Shown piece after piece: positions 1 to 6,723 of a stretch of DNA of 48,402 bases. The stretch covers positions 1 to 48,402 of the forward strand of contig JADDQF010000026.1 in assembly GCA_016781505.1 (NCBI GenBank). The letters run 5' to 3'. The first letter of the stretch is position 1; each line of letters opens with the position of its first letter. A program made the position numbers and the translations under genes. Source of the DNA: a bacterium (GTDB lineage Bacteria > Chloroflexota > Chloroflexia > Chloroflexales > Kallotenuaceae). The notes below the pieces were generated by a model, which worked only from the letters and a program-made list of their open reading frames with translations, made no database searches and was not told the DNA's origin.

Positions 1-912
1 ATAGAGCGCGTTGAGCGCCGCCACCTGCGCCGGCGTGTCCAGCCGTACCTGCCCCAGGTACGCCCGCACCAGCGTCGCGTTCTTCTGCTCGACGAAGCGA
101 TTGTCGTTCTTCTGGTACGGCCGCGAGCGCGAGAGCTGGAGCCCCGTGATCGCGTCCCCGAAGAAGCGCACGAGATGGTGGTTCAAGAACTCGCTCCCAT
201 TATCGGGATGGAGTTCCCGAATCGGGAACGGCAGCCGCGTCAAGATCCGCCGAAAGCCCGCTTCCATCCGCAGTTGGCTGCGCCCGAGCACGGCCACCCG
301 TTCGCTCCAGCCGGTCGCCACGGCGATCAGCTGGAGGGTATAGCCGTAGTCGCCGACCGGCACGGGGCCACCATGATGCACCAAGTCGACCTCAAAATGC
401 CCAGGCTCGGCGGTATCCCAGGGAATGCGGCGCATGGGAATGGTCTTGGCGAGCCGGTTGGCCTGCTCCGGACCTTTGCGCGGCAGGCGCGGGGTGTCCT
501 GCGTGAAGCGGGTCAGGCGCCGCTGCACACTGGCGATACTGATGCGCCCGAGTTGGGCGCGCAGCGTATCCGAGAGGCAGAGCTCCCCATGGTGGGCCAA
601 TTGCTGGGCGGTAGGGACGAGGGCCGCGGTCAGGCGCTCGGCACACACATAGTCCAGGGTCTCCCAAATCAGGCAAATGGCGTCCTCGACCGCGACTCCA
701 TCGGTGCGGCTGCGTTGGCGCGCGCAGGGCTGGCGGGCGAGCGTGGCGGCGTTGAGCAGGCGGAGGAGACTCTTGCGGTGTAAGCCGGTGACTGCCTGCA
801 TCTCGGTGAGCAACTGACTGCGGCCAGGACGGTCGGCTGCCCGGTAGCGCGGGAACATCCGGGCGAGGTAGGTGCGGCGTTCGGTGATGCTCATCGGTGG
901 TATGTCCAACAT
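1..912 (-). CDS. DDE (rve-type) transposase, C-terminus beyond the window
   Basis: The frame is open from ATG at 912 to the window edge, 304 codons without a stop. The N-terminal part is basic and helical, as in DNA-binding regions of integrase-core transposases. The catalytic core is recognisable: the first Asp lies in a FEVDLVHH segment, the second in HPDNGSEF, and the Glu in FVEQKN, which gives a complete DDE triad. The motif RSRPYQKNDN between the last two is typical of integrase catalytic regions in soil and hot-spring bacteria. Nothing visible is broken, so the gene may be active. I cannot see the C-terminal region and do not assign an IS family with confidence. Confidence 0.85.
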   Translation of the reverse strand, partial: MLDIPPMSITERRTYLARMFPRYRAADRPGRSQLLTEMQAVTGLHRKSLLRLLNAATLARQPCARQRSRTDGVAVEDAICLIWETLDYVCAERLTAALVPTAQQLAHHGELCLSDTLRAQLGRISIASVQRRLTRFTQDTPRLPRKGPEQANRLAKTIPMRRIPWDTAEPGHFEVDLVHHGGPVPVGDYGYTLQLIAVATGWSERVAVLGRSQLRMEAGFRRILTRLPFPIRELHPDNGSEFLNHHLVRFFGDAITGLQLSRSRPYQKNDNRFVEQKNATLVRAYLGQVRLDTPAQVAALNALY

Positions 913-921
913 GGTCCCTCA

Positions 922-978
922 GTAACATTCTCATTTGAGGGAACCATAATGCCTTCGGTAACATTTTAGGTGAGGGAA
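922..978. repeat. Paired direct repeats at the IS end
   Basis: Two copies of a 21-22 bp unit, GTAACATTYT followed by 5-6 variable bases and TGAGGGAA, lie at 922-943 and 958-978. They are separated by 14 bp and sit immediately upstream of the transposase start codon. The first copy also forms a partial inverted repeat with GGTCCCTCA at 913-921. Confidence 0.6.
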
Positions 979-986
979 TACGCGGC

Positions 987-1017
987 TTGGCACCACCTGT
1001 CGGCGCTGTGCTACAAT
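987..1017 (+). promoter_or_regulatory. Candidate sigma-70 promoter for the PrsW-like gene
   Basis: TTGGCA at 987-992 and an extended -10, TGCTACAAT, at 1009-1017, with 19 bp between the hexamers. The -35 begins only 9 bp outside the inferred IS end. The resulting 5' untranslated region would be about 140 nt. Confidence 0.5.
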
Positions 1018-1162
1018 AATCCTGCGTTGCATCCCCCGCCGCTACGCTGGTCAACTCAGCGGCTCCGACCGAATTGGCGAACGCCGCATACGCAGCATAA
1101 CGGATCACGTCGGATAGCGTGCTGAGCGTTTGGGCTCCAGCACGGTACCCCTGCCAATCTGT

Positions 1163-2146
1163 ATGAACCTACTCACGCCGCTTGTCGCCGCCTTTGCGCC
1201 AACTGCATGCTACACCCTCCTGCTCTGGTGGCTGGATCGCTACGAGAAAGAGCCGCTGCATCTGCTGATTGTGACCTTCGTCTGGGGCGCCGTTCCGGCG
1301 CTGGTGTTGGCGATTGTTGCAGAGCTGGCGGTGGGGGCGGCAGCGATCAACATGTTCGGCCTTGGCTCGGAAACAACAATCGTGGCGCCGGTGGTAGAGG
1401 AACTGCTAAAGGCGCTGGTGTTGATTGGCATCTTTGTCTTTGCCCGGCGTGAATTCGATGGCGTGCTTGACGGCATCATCTACGGTGCACTGGTCGGGTT
1501 TGGCTTCGCCATGAGCGAGAACGTCCTGTACTTCATGCTGTACCAGCATCAGCTCGTGAGCGTGTGGCTGCTGCGCTCCGTGCTGTTCGGCCTTAATCAC
1601 GCCTTTTTTACCAGCATCGTCGGCATTGCGCTTGGCCTGGTCCGCTACGAACGGCGGCGTTGGGTCGGGTATGTGGCGGTGCCGATCGCTCTGTGGCTGG
1701 CCATGGTTTTGCATGCCGTGCACAATACTTCGGCCCAATCGGGACTGTTGGGGCTCGGCCTGGCCTGGATCATTGACAGTGGCGGCATACTGGTTGTGCT
1801 CGCAACCGTGGTCCTATCCCAACGCCAAGAGCGAGCATGTCTCAATGCCGAGCTGGACGAGGAGGTAAGCCGGGGTGTTATTACGCTGCGTCAATATGAG
1901 CGCGTTCTGAGTCCTGCGCTCCGCTCCAAAATCGAGCTACGGGCGCTGCTCCTGCGCGGCTGGCTGCACTACCGCCGCCTGCGCCGCTTTCACCACCTGC
2001 TGACCGAGCTTGCTTTCATCAAACAGCAGCTACGGCAGGGCGATCGCTACTGCTGCCAGGAGGATGTGGAGGCACTTCGTGACGCCGTGCTTGCCGTTCG
2101 GCGACTGCTGAACGAGGCGGGGTCGCACTCTGCCCTGCCGCGATAA
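1163..2146 (+). CDS. PrsW family intramembrane metalloprotease
   Basis: A 327-residue polytopic membrane protein of the PrsW/M82 family, whose known members cut membrane-bound anti-sigma factors. The family signatures are in order: EELLK at residues 79-83, the SEN motif around 118-120 at the end of a glycine-rich helix, NHAFF with His146, and HAVHN with His184 and His187. About eight hydrophobic segments precede a charged cytoplasmic tail of about 90 residues rich in Arg and Leu. I chose ATG 1163 because hydrophobic sequence begins there; a TTG at 1130 would add 11 residues, and neither start has a strong ribosome binding site. The substrate is unknown. The anti-sigma protein at 18209 is one possible target in the same window, but that is speculation. 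Confidence 0.85.
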   Translation: MNLLTPLVAAFAPTACYTLLLWWLDRYEKEPLHLLIVTFVWGAVPALVLAIVAELAVGAAAINMFGLGSETTIVAPVVEELLKALVLIGIFVFARREFDGVLDGIIYGALVGFGFAMSENVLYFMLYQHQLVSVWLLRSVLFGLNHAFFTSIVGIALGLVRYERRRWVGYVAVPIALWLAMVLHAVHNTSAQSGLLGLGLAWIIDSGGILVVLATVVLSQRQERACLNAELDEEVSRGVITLRQYERVLSPALRSKIELRALLLRGWLHYRRLRRFHHLLTELAFIKQQLRQGDRYCCQEDVEALRDAVLAVRRLLNEAGSHSALPR

Positions 2147-2202
2147 ACCTGCAAGCCAAGCCAGGCAGCCCACCTTAACACGAAAATTCGGACCTGCCAC
2201 AC

Positions 2203-2229
2203 TCTGCTTCGCTCTTTGGGACGAGCAGA
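2203..2229. terminator. Weak hairpin between convergent genes
   Basis: TCTGCTTCG pairs with CGAGCAGA, with one bulged T and a 10-nt loop, in the 105-bp gap between the convergent prsW-like and permease genes. There is no U-tract, so terminator function is doubtful. Confidence 0.3.
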
Positions 2230-2251
2230 CGGGGAACACGAGGTTCGGCCG

Positions 2252-2926
2252 TTAGGCGTCTCCGTGCACCGCGAGCGAAACCCAGCGCTCGACCAGCCGC
2301 AGTCCCAGGTTGGCCAGACCGGCAAGTGTGGCTGCGCCAATCGCGCCAGCCACGATCATATCCGGATAGTCGCGCGTAATGCCGTCAAAGAGCAAGCGGC
2401 CAAGCCCACCGGCGTTGATTAACCCCGCAACCATCGCAATGCCAATGATCGTCACCGCTGCGATGCGAATGCCGGCAATGATCACCGGCAGTGCCAGCGG
2501 CAGCTCCACCTGCAGCAAGCGCTGCCAGTTGCTCATGCCCATGCCGCGTGCCGCCTCGATAACATGGGGGTCGACGCCGTTGAGCCCAACAAAAATATTC
2601 CGCACCAAAATAATTTGGGCATACACCACCAGCACAATCACGGCATTGTCTGTACCCAGGCCGATAAATGGCACGGTTAGCAACAACACCAGCAGTGCCA
2701 AGCTGGGGCTCGTGTACACCACGTTGAGCAAGGTCGTGACCGGCCCTGCCAGCCGCCGATAGCGATGGAGCACTACGCCAAGCGGCAAGGCGATCAGCAG
2801 CGCAATCACCAGGGCCACGAGCGTCAGCACAAGATGCTCGCAAAAGCGCAGGGCTACATCGCCGAAGCGGTTGACCAGATACTTGAGCTTGAGCGCTTCA
2901 ATGAAAGGCTGCATCCCGGCGCTCAC
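2252..2926 (-). CDS. OpuC/OsmF-type ABC transporter permease (last gene of the operon)
   Basis: A 224-residue BPD-type permease for quaternary-amine compatible solutes such as glycine betaine, choline or carnitine. It has about five to six membrane helices and the EAA loop, visible as EAARGMGMSNWQRL around residues 125-138. That loop docks on the ATPase. The start is GTG at 2926, whose GTGA overlaps the stop of the ATPase gene by 4 bp, which implies translational coupling. An internal ATG at 2914 is the alternative. It pairs with the second permease at 4963-5610 to make a heterodimeric channel. The exact substrate cannot be read from sequence. Confidence 0.85.
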   Translation of the reverse strand: MSAGMQPFIEALKLKYLVNRFGDVALRFCEHLVLTLVALVIALLIALPLGVVLHRYRRLAGPVTTLLNVVYTSPSLALLVLLLTVPFIGLGTDNAVIVLVVYAQIILVRNIFVGLNGVDPHVIEAARGMGMSNWQRLLQVELPLALPVIIAGIRIAAVTIIGIAMVAGLINAGGLGRLLFDGITRDYPDMIVAGAIGAATLAGLANLGLRLVERWVSLAVHGDA

Positions 2927-3921
2927 CTACCCCCAACGGGAGGCTGGCCGCTTTGGCGGATAGCGGCTTGAATGATGTCAAAGGTAAGCATGCCCACGGG
3001 CTGCTCGTCGTCACCCACAACCACGAGCACGTCAGCGCCGCTGCCCAGCAGGAGCGAGAGCGCCGCGCGCACATCACCGTTGACACTGACGCGCGGTGCA
3101 TCGGCCAAGGCCATACGGTTACCATCAAAAGGACCAGCGACCGCGCCGACCTGGAGCAATCCCAGGCGCCGCAGCATGTCTCCCGAGGCAACCAATGAAG
3201 CTACAAACTGGTCTGCCGGTTGGGTCAGCAGTGCCAGGGGTGTGTCGAACTGGACGATCTGGCCCTGCCGCATCACCATGATTTTGTCGGCCAACCGCAG
3301 CGCCTCGTCAACATCATGCGTCACAAACAGGATTGTTTTGTGCAGCTTGCGGTGAATGCGCAGCAGCTCCTCTTGCAGCCGCGCACGGGTGATCGCGTCA
3401 ACGGCGCCAAACGGCTCGTCCATCAGCATTATCTCGGGGTCGGCAGCCAAAGCCTGCGCAATCCCCACGCGCTGCTGCTCGCCTCCCGAGAGCTGCCGCG
3501 GATAACGGCGGCGGTAGTCGTTTGGCAAATCCAACAGCTCCAACAGCTGGTCAATCCGCGCGTCGATACGCGGCTGCTCCCAGCCCAGCAGCCGTGGCAC
3601 CACCGCGATATTCGCCTCGACCCGCATATGCGGAAACAGGCCGGTTTGCTGAATCACATAGCCAATCTGACGCCGAACATTGGTCACCGGCAGCTGCATC
3701 ACATCCGTGCCGTTGAGCAGAATACGGCCCGCCGAGGGCTCGTACAGCCGATTGATCAGCTTGAGCAGCGTCGTTTTGCCGCAGCCGGACGGCCCCAGAA
3801 GCACAATCAGCTGCCCGGCTGTCACCTCAAACGAGCAGTCATCAACCGACGACTGCGCGGTGCCCGCAAACTGCTTCGACACATGTTCGACCACGATCGC
3901 AGGTGGCTTCGTCATACCCAT
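2923..3921 (-). CDS. Compatible-solute ABC transporter ATP-binding protein
   Basis: A 332-residue ATPase of the OpuCA/ProV type. Visible motifs are Walker A GPSGCGKTT at residues 43-51, a Q-loop at VIQQTGLFPH, the signature LSGGEQQRVG, Walker B LMDEPFGAVD and the switch histidine in VTHDVDEAL. After the ATPase domain, about 90 residues end in a segment (ADVLVVVGDDEQPVGMLTF) that matches the end of a CBS domain, the region that senses ionic strength in OpuA. Only part of one CBS repeat is evident. The start is ambiguous between 3921 and an in-frame ATG two codons later. It follows the binding-protein gene by 59 bp and overlaps the downstream permease by 4 bp. Confidence 0.88.
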   Translation of the reverse strand: MGMTKPPAIVVEHVSKQFAGTAQSSVDDCSFEVTAGQLIVLLGPSGCGKTTLLKLINRLYEPSAGRILLNGTDVMQLPVTNVRRQIGYVIQQTGLFPHMRVEANIAVVPRLLGWEQPRIDARIDQLLELLDLPNDYRRRYPRQLSGGEQQRVGIAQALAADPEIMLMDEPFGAVDAITRARLQEELLRIHRKLHKTILFVTHDVDEALRLADKIMVMRQGQIVQFDTPLALLTQPADQFVASLVASGDMLRRLGLLQVGAVAGPFDGNRMALADAPRVSVNGDVRAALSLLLGSGADVLVVVGDDEQPVGMLTFDIIQAAIRQSGQPPVGGR

Positions 3922-3980
3922 CCAAACAAAGCACAGCGTAGCTGATCCGTGCTGCAGCCCCGCTGTGAGCGTACGACCCG

Positions 3981-4952
3981 CTACTTAACCAGACCTTGGT
4001 CGGCCAGAAACTTGGCCACAACGTCGGCCGGCTCCTGCTTCTCGGGTCCATCGACCAGCCAGTTGAGCTTCGCCACGGTTGTCTCGTCGAGCTTATCGGC
4101 AATCAAGCCCAGTACATCCGCAATGGTGGGATTAGCCCGCAGAATGTCCTGACGGATCACCGGCGCGGCCTGATACACCGGGTAGAAGTTTTTGTCGTCT
4201 TCCAGCGCCTGGAGATCGAAGCCGCCGATCTGGCCGTCGGTGCTGAACGCGACCACCACGTCGACCTGACCGGCCTGGAGGGCCTGGTAGCGCAGGCCCG
4301 GATCGAGCTGCTTAACGTCCTTGAACTCGAAGCCACCGTAGGCCGCCTGCAGCCCCTTGGTATCTTCGCGTCCCAAAAACTCGGGCGGTCCACCCAGAAC
4401 GAGATCGCCAGACTTGGCAAACAGGTCGCTGTACGTCTTGACGCCCAGCTCCGCAGCGCGCTTTTTCGTCAAGGCAAAGGTATTTGTGTTGTTGAACTTG
4501 GCGGGCTGGAGCCAGGTCAGCTTAAATTGCTGCTCGTACTCGCGCCTGAGAGTATCAATCGTTTTTTGACGATCGGTCTCCTTGGGCAGCTTGAGCACTT
4601 CCAACAAGCCGGTACTCGTGTATTCGGGATATACGTCGATCTCTTTGCGCTTGAGCGCTTCATGGGCAATGTCCGTCGCGCCTAGGTTCAGCTTACGCTC
4701 GACGATGAAATCGTTCGCTTCAAGCAGCTGCGCATACATCTCGCCCAGCAGAATCGCTTCTGTGAAATTCTTGGAGCCTACCTTGATCGGACCCCGCGGA
4801 GTGGTCGTGGCGGATGCGTCGGCCGCAGCTCCGGACCCATTGCCGGTGGCGGGTGAACCACAGGCCGCTAACAGGGCGAGCACAACCAATAGGCCGAGCA
4901 TACGGGTCCAACTGCCCTTCGTGATCAGATACCCTGTTCTTCTATGTTTCAT
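3981..4952 (-). CDS. OsmF/OpuCC-type solute-binding lipoprotein
   Basis: A 323-residue substrate-binding protein. The signal peptide ends in the lipobox LLAAC with the lipidated Cys at residue 31, followed by a Gly/Ser/Ala-rich tether. The mature part starts with the family hallmark VGSKNFTEA and contains DVYPEYTSTG, both typical of choline/betaine binders of the OpuAC superfamily. The start ATG 4952 is fixed by an AGGAGA site 8 bases upstream; longer in-frame starts would place extra sequence before the signal peptide. It sits between the first permease (10-bp gap) and the ATPase gene. The ligand is inferred to be a quaternary amine. Confidence 0.88.
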   Translation of the reverse strand: MKHRRTGYLITKGSWTRMLGLLVVLALLAACGSPATGNGSGAAADASATTTPRGPIKVGSKNFTEAILLGEMYAQLLEANDFIVERKLNLGATDIAHEALKRKEIDVYPEYTSTGLLEVLKLPKETDRQKTIDTLRREYEQQFKLTWLQPAKFNNTNTFALTKKRAAELGVKTYSDLFAKSGDLVLGGPPEFLGREDTKGLQAAYGGFEFKDVKQLDPGLRYQALQAGQVDVVVAFSTDGQIGGFDLQALEDDKNFYPVYQAAPVIRQDILRANPTIADVLGLIADKLDETTVAKLNWLVDGPEKQEPADVVAKFLADQGLVK

Positions 4953-4962
4953 CGCTCGTCTC

Positions 4963-5610
4963 CTAGCGCGTACGGTGCGGGGGAGTGGCAGCACGCTGCA
5001 GGCCGGCGAGCAATGCATCCGCGAGCAGTGCCAGCACCGCAATCGGGACGGTCCCAACCAGCATAATGTCGGGACGGCGAACAGCAAAGCCAACCTGAAT
5101 AAAATTACCAAGCCCATCGCCGGCAATAAACGCAGCCAACGAGGCGCTGGCAATCACCTCGACGGTTGCGATGCGGATACCAACCAGCAGCACCGGCAGC
5201 GCCAGTGGAAACTCGACGAGCCGCAGCACCTGTGCCTTAGCCATCCCCATGCCATGGGCAGTCTCGATCACAGCGCGGTCAATAGCGCGAAAGCCAGCAT
5301 ACGTGTTGATCAAAATTGGGGGACAAGCCAGCACCGTGAGCGCGACCAGCGACGGCTTAAAGCCGAGGCCAAGGTAGGGCAGCGCCAAAAACAGAATCGC
5401 CAAACTCGGCACAACCCGGAGCGCATTGGCCACGTTGATGATTGGCTGCGCTACCCGCTGCCGCTTCGCCGCAAGCACGCCGAGCGGCACACATACAATC
5501 AAGGCTAGCGCAAGTGCTGCCAAGCTGAGCTGCAAATGAGTGCCAACATTCTGCCAAAATTCAGCCTGATGATCGAGCAAGTACTGGTATGCCTTGCTGA
5601 GCTCAGCCAT
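4963..5610 (-). CDS. OpuC/OsmF-type ABC transporter permease (first gene of the operon)
   Basis: A 215-residue permease with the same architecture as the one at 2252-2926. It has about five hydrophobic helices and the EAA loop ETAHGMGMAKAQVLRL near residues 116-131. It heads the operon permease-binding protein-ATPase-permease. The two permeases are clearly homologous but diverged, as in OpuCB and OpuCD. No good ribosome binding site precedes the ATG, and the leader from the candidate promoter at 5671-5679 is about 55 nt. Confidence 0.85.
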   Translation of the reverse strand: MAELSKAYQYLLDHQAEFWQNVGTHLQLSLAALALALIVCVPLGVLAAKRQRVAQPIINVANALRVVPSLAILFLALPYLGLGFKPSLVALTVLACPPILINTYAGFRAIDRAVIETAHGMGMAKAQVLRLVEFPLALPVLLVGIRIATVEVIASASLAAFIAGDGLGNFIQVGFAVRRPDIMLVGTVPIAVLALLADALLAGLQRAATPPHRTR

Positions 5611-5670
5611 AGAAGCTGTAGGTCATGAGTAGGTTCATCCGCGTGTACGAGCACGTCAAGCGCTTTGGCC

Positions 5671-5679
5671 ATGATAGCA
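5671..5679 (-). promoter_or_regulatory. Extended -10 for the compatible-solute transporter operon
   Basis: On the minus strand the bases read TGCTATCAT, an extended -10 element, about 60 bp upstream of the first permease gene. The -35 match (TTCTTT, 16 bp away) is poor, as expected for an extended -10 promoter. Confidence 0.45.
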
Positions 5680-5738
5680 CTTTTCGTCCAACAAAGAACA
5701 TCCGCCGTGCATTCAGTATGGATGGTTTCCGCACCCAG

Positions 5739-6710
5739 CTAAGCGGTAACGCGCAGCACAATTTTGCCAAAATTGGCATTCTGCTCCATGTACTGCTGAG
5801 CTGCCGCCGCAGCTTGGAGATCAAAGACGCGATGGAGGACCGGACGAACCGCGCCCCGTGCTAACAGCGGCACCACTTGCTTGGCAAAGGCCTGGGTCAC
5901 CACGATTTTTTCTTCAAGCGGACGTGACCGCAGCACGGTGCCGATGATCTGGAGACGCTTGCGCTGAATAACGCTCAGGTCGACCTCGGCTGTGGCGCCG
6001 CCCAGCAGCCCGATCAGCACCAACCGCCCCCGTGGCGCTAAAGCGTTGAGATTTGCTCCCAAGTATGAGCTGCCCACAAAATCCAAAATGACGTCAACCT
6101 GCTGGTTGCTCGCAGCCAGCTCGTCCGACCAGGTTGCCGCAGCAAGGCCAACATCCAGCCCAAGATCGCGTGCTCCCGTCAGCTTTTCGGGCGAGCGAGC
6201 AGTGCCATAGCTCGTTCCACCAAGCGCACGTACGAGCTGCACCGCCGCCGTGCCCACACCCGAGCCCACCGCGTGCACCAACACGCGCTCGCCCGCCACA
6301 AAATGCGCTTGGCGCAAGGCATCGTGCGCGGTCATAAATACTTCGGGAACGGCTGCCGCCTGCAGCCAATCGAGGTTATCAGGAATGGTAACCGCCATTC
6401 GTTCGGTGGTGATAAGGTACTCGGCATACGCGCCACCGCCAACAATCCCAAAGACCCGTTGGCCTGGCCGCAACGTCACCACGAGCGGACCAACCGCATC
6501 GATCTCGCCTGCAAACTCCAACCCTGGAATATCGGCAGGCACACCAAACGGCGCAGGATATCCTCCACGCCGCTGCAGCAGGTCGGCACGATTAAGGGCA
6601 GTCGCATGGACCCGAATCCGCACTAGGTCTGCTACGGGTTCGGGGCGCGGGACATCCCGCAGCTGGAGCACATCGGCATCACCGGGTCGCGTTATCACAA
6701 TTGCGCGCAT
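5739..6710 (-). CDS. NAD(P)H:quinone oxidoreductase, PIG3-like zinc-free MDR
   Basis: A 323-residue medium-chain dehydrogenase/reductase. The N-terminal GroES-like part has NRADLLQRRGGYP and PGLEFAGEI, matching the quinone oxidoreductase PIG3 subgroup. The cysteine and histidine ligands of zinc alcohol dehydrogenases are absent. The Rossmann part shows HAVGSGVGTAAVQL around residues 144-157, a variant of the usual glycine-rich loop, and later LVLIGLLGG. It likely reduces quinones or enones with NADPH in the cytoplasm. It starts 13 bp after the stop of the upstream aminopeptidase gene, so the two form an operon, although no functional link is evident. Confidence 0.85.
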   Translation of the reverse strand: MRAIVITRPGDADVLQLRDVPRPEPVADLVRIRVHATALNRADLLQRRGGYPAPFGVPADIPGLEFAGEIDAVGPLVVTLRPGQRVFGIVGGGAYAEYLITTERMAVTIPDNLDWLQAAAVPEVFMTAHDALRQAHFVAGERVLVHAVGSGVGTAAVQLVRALGGTSYGTARSPEKLTGARDLGLDVGLAAATWSDELAASNQQVDVILDFVGSSYLGANLNALAPRGRLVLIGLLGGATAEVDLSVIQRKRLQIIGTVLRSRPLEEKIVVTQAFAKQVVPLLARGAVRPVLHRVFDLQAAAAAQQYMEQNANFGKIVLRVTA

Positions 6711-6723
6711 AGTTTAGTTGCTC

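Larger units (their letters stand above)
1..978 (-). mobile_element. Insertion sequence, partial (right end of the element)
   Basis: A DDE transposase gene on the minus strand fills 1-912 and runs off the window. Outside its start codon lie two direct repeats, each beginning GTAACATT and ending TGAGGGAA, at 922-943 and 958-978. These look like transposase-binding terminal repeats, so I put the element boundary near 978. The other end and the target duplication are outside the window. The family is not certain; it has an rve-type integrase core. Confidence 0.7.

Noticed and set aside
392-1108. Long open frame opposite and across the IS end
   Set aside because: It is a different frame of the transposase region, lacks family resemblance and crosses the terminal repeats. 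The frame from 912 carries the DDE motifs.
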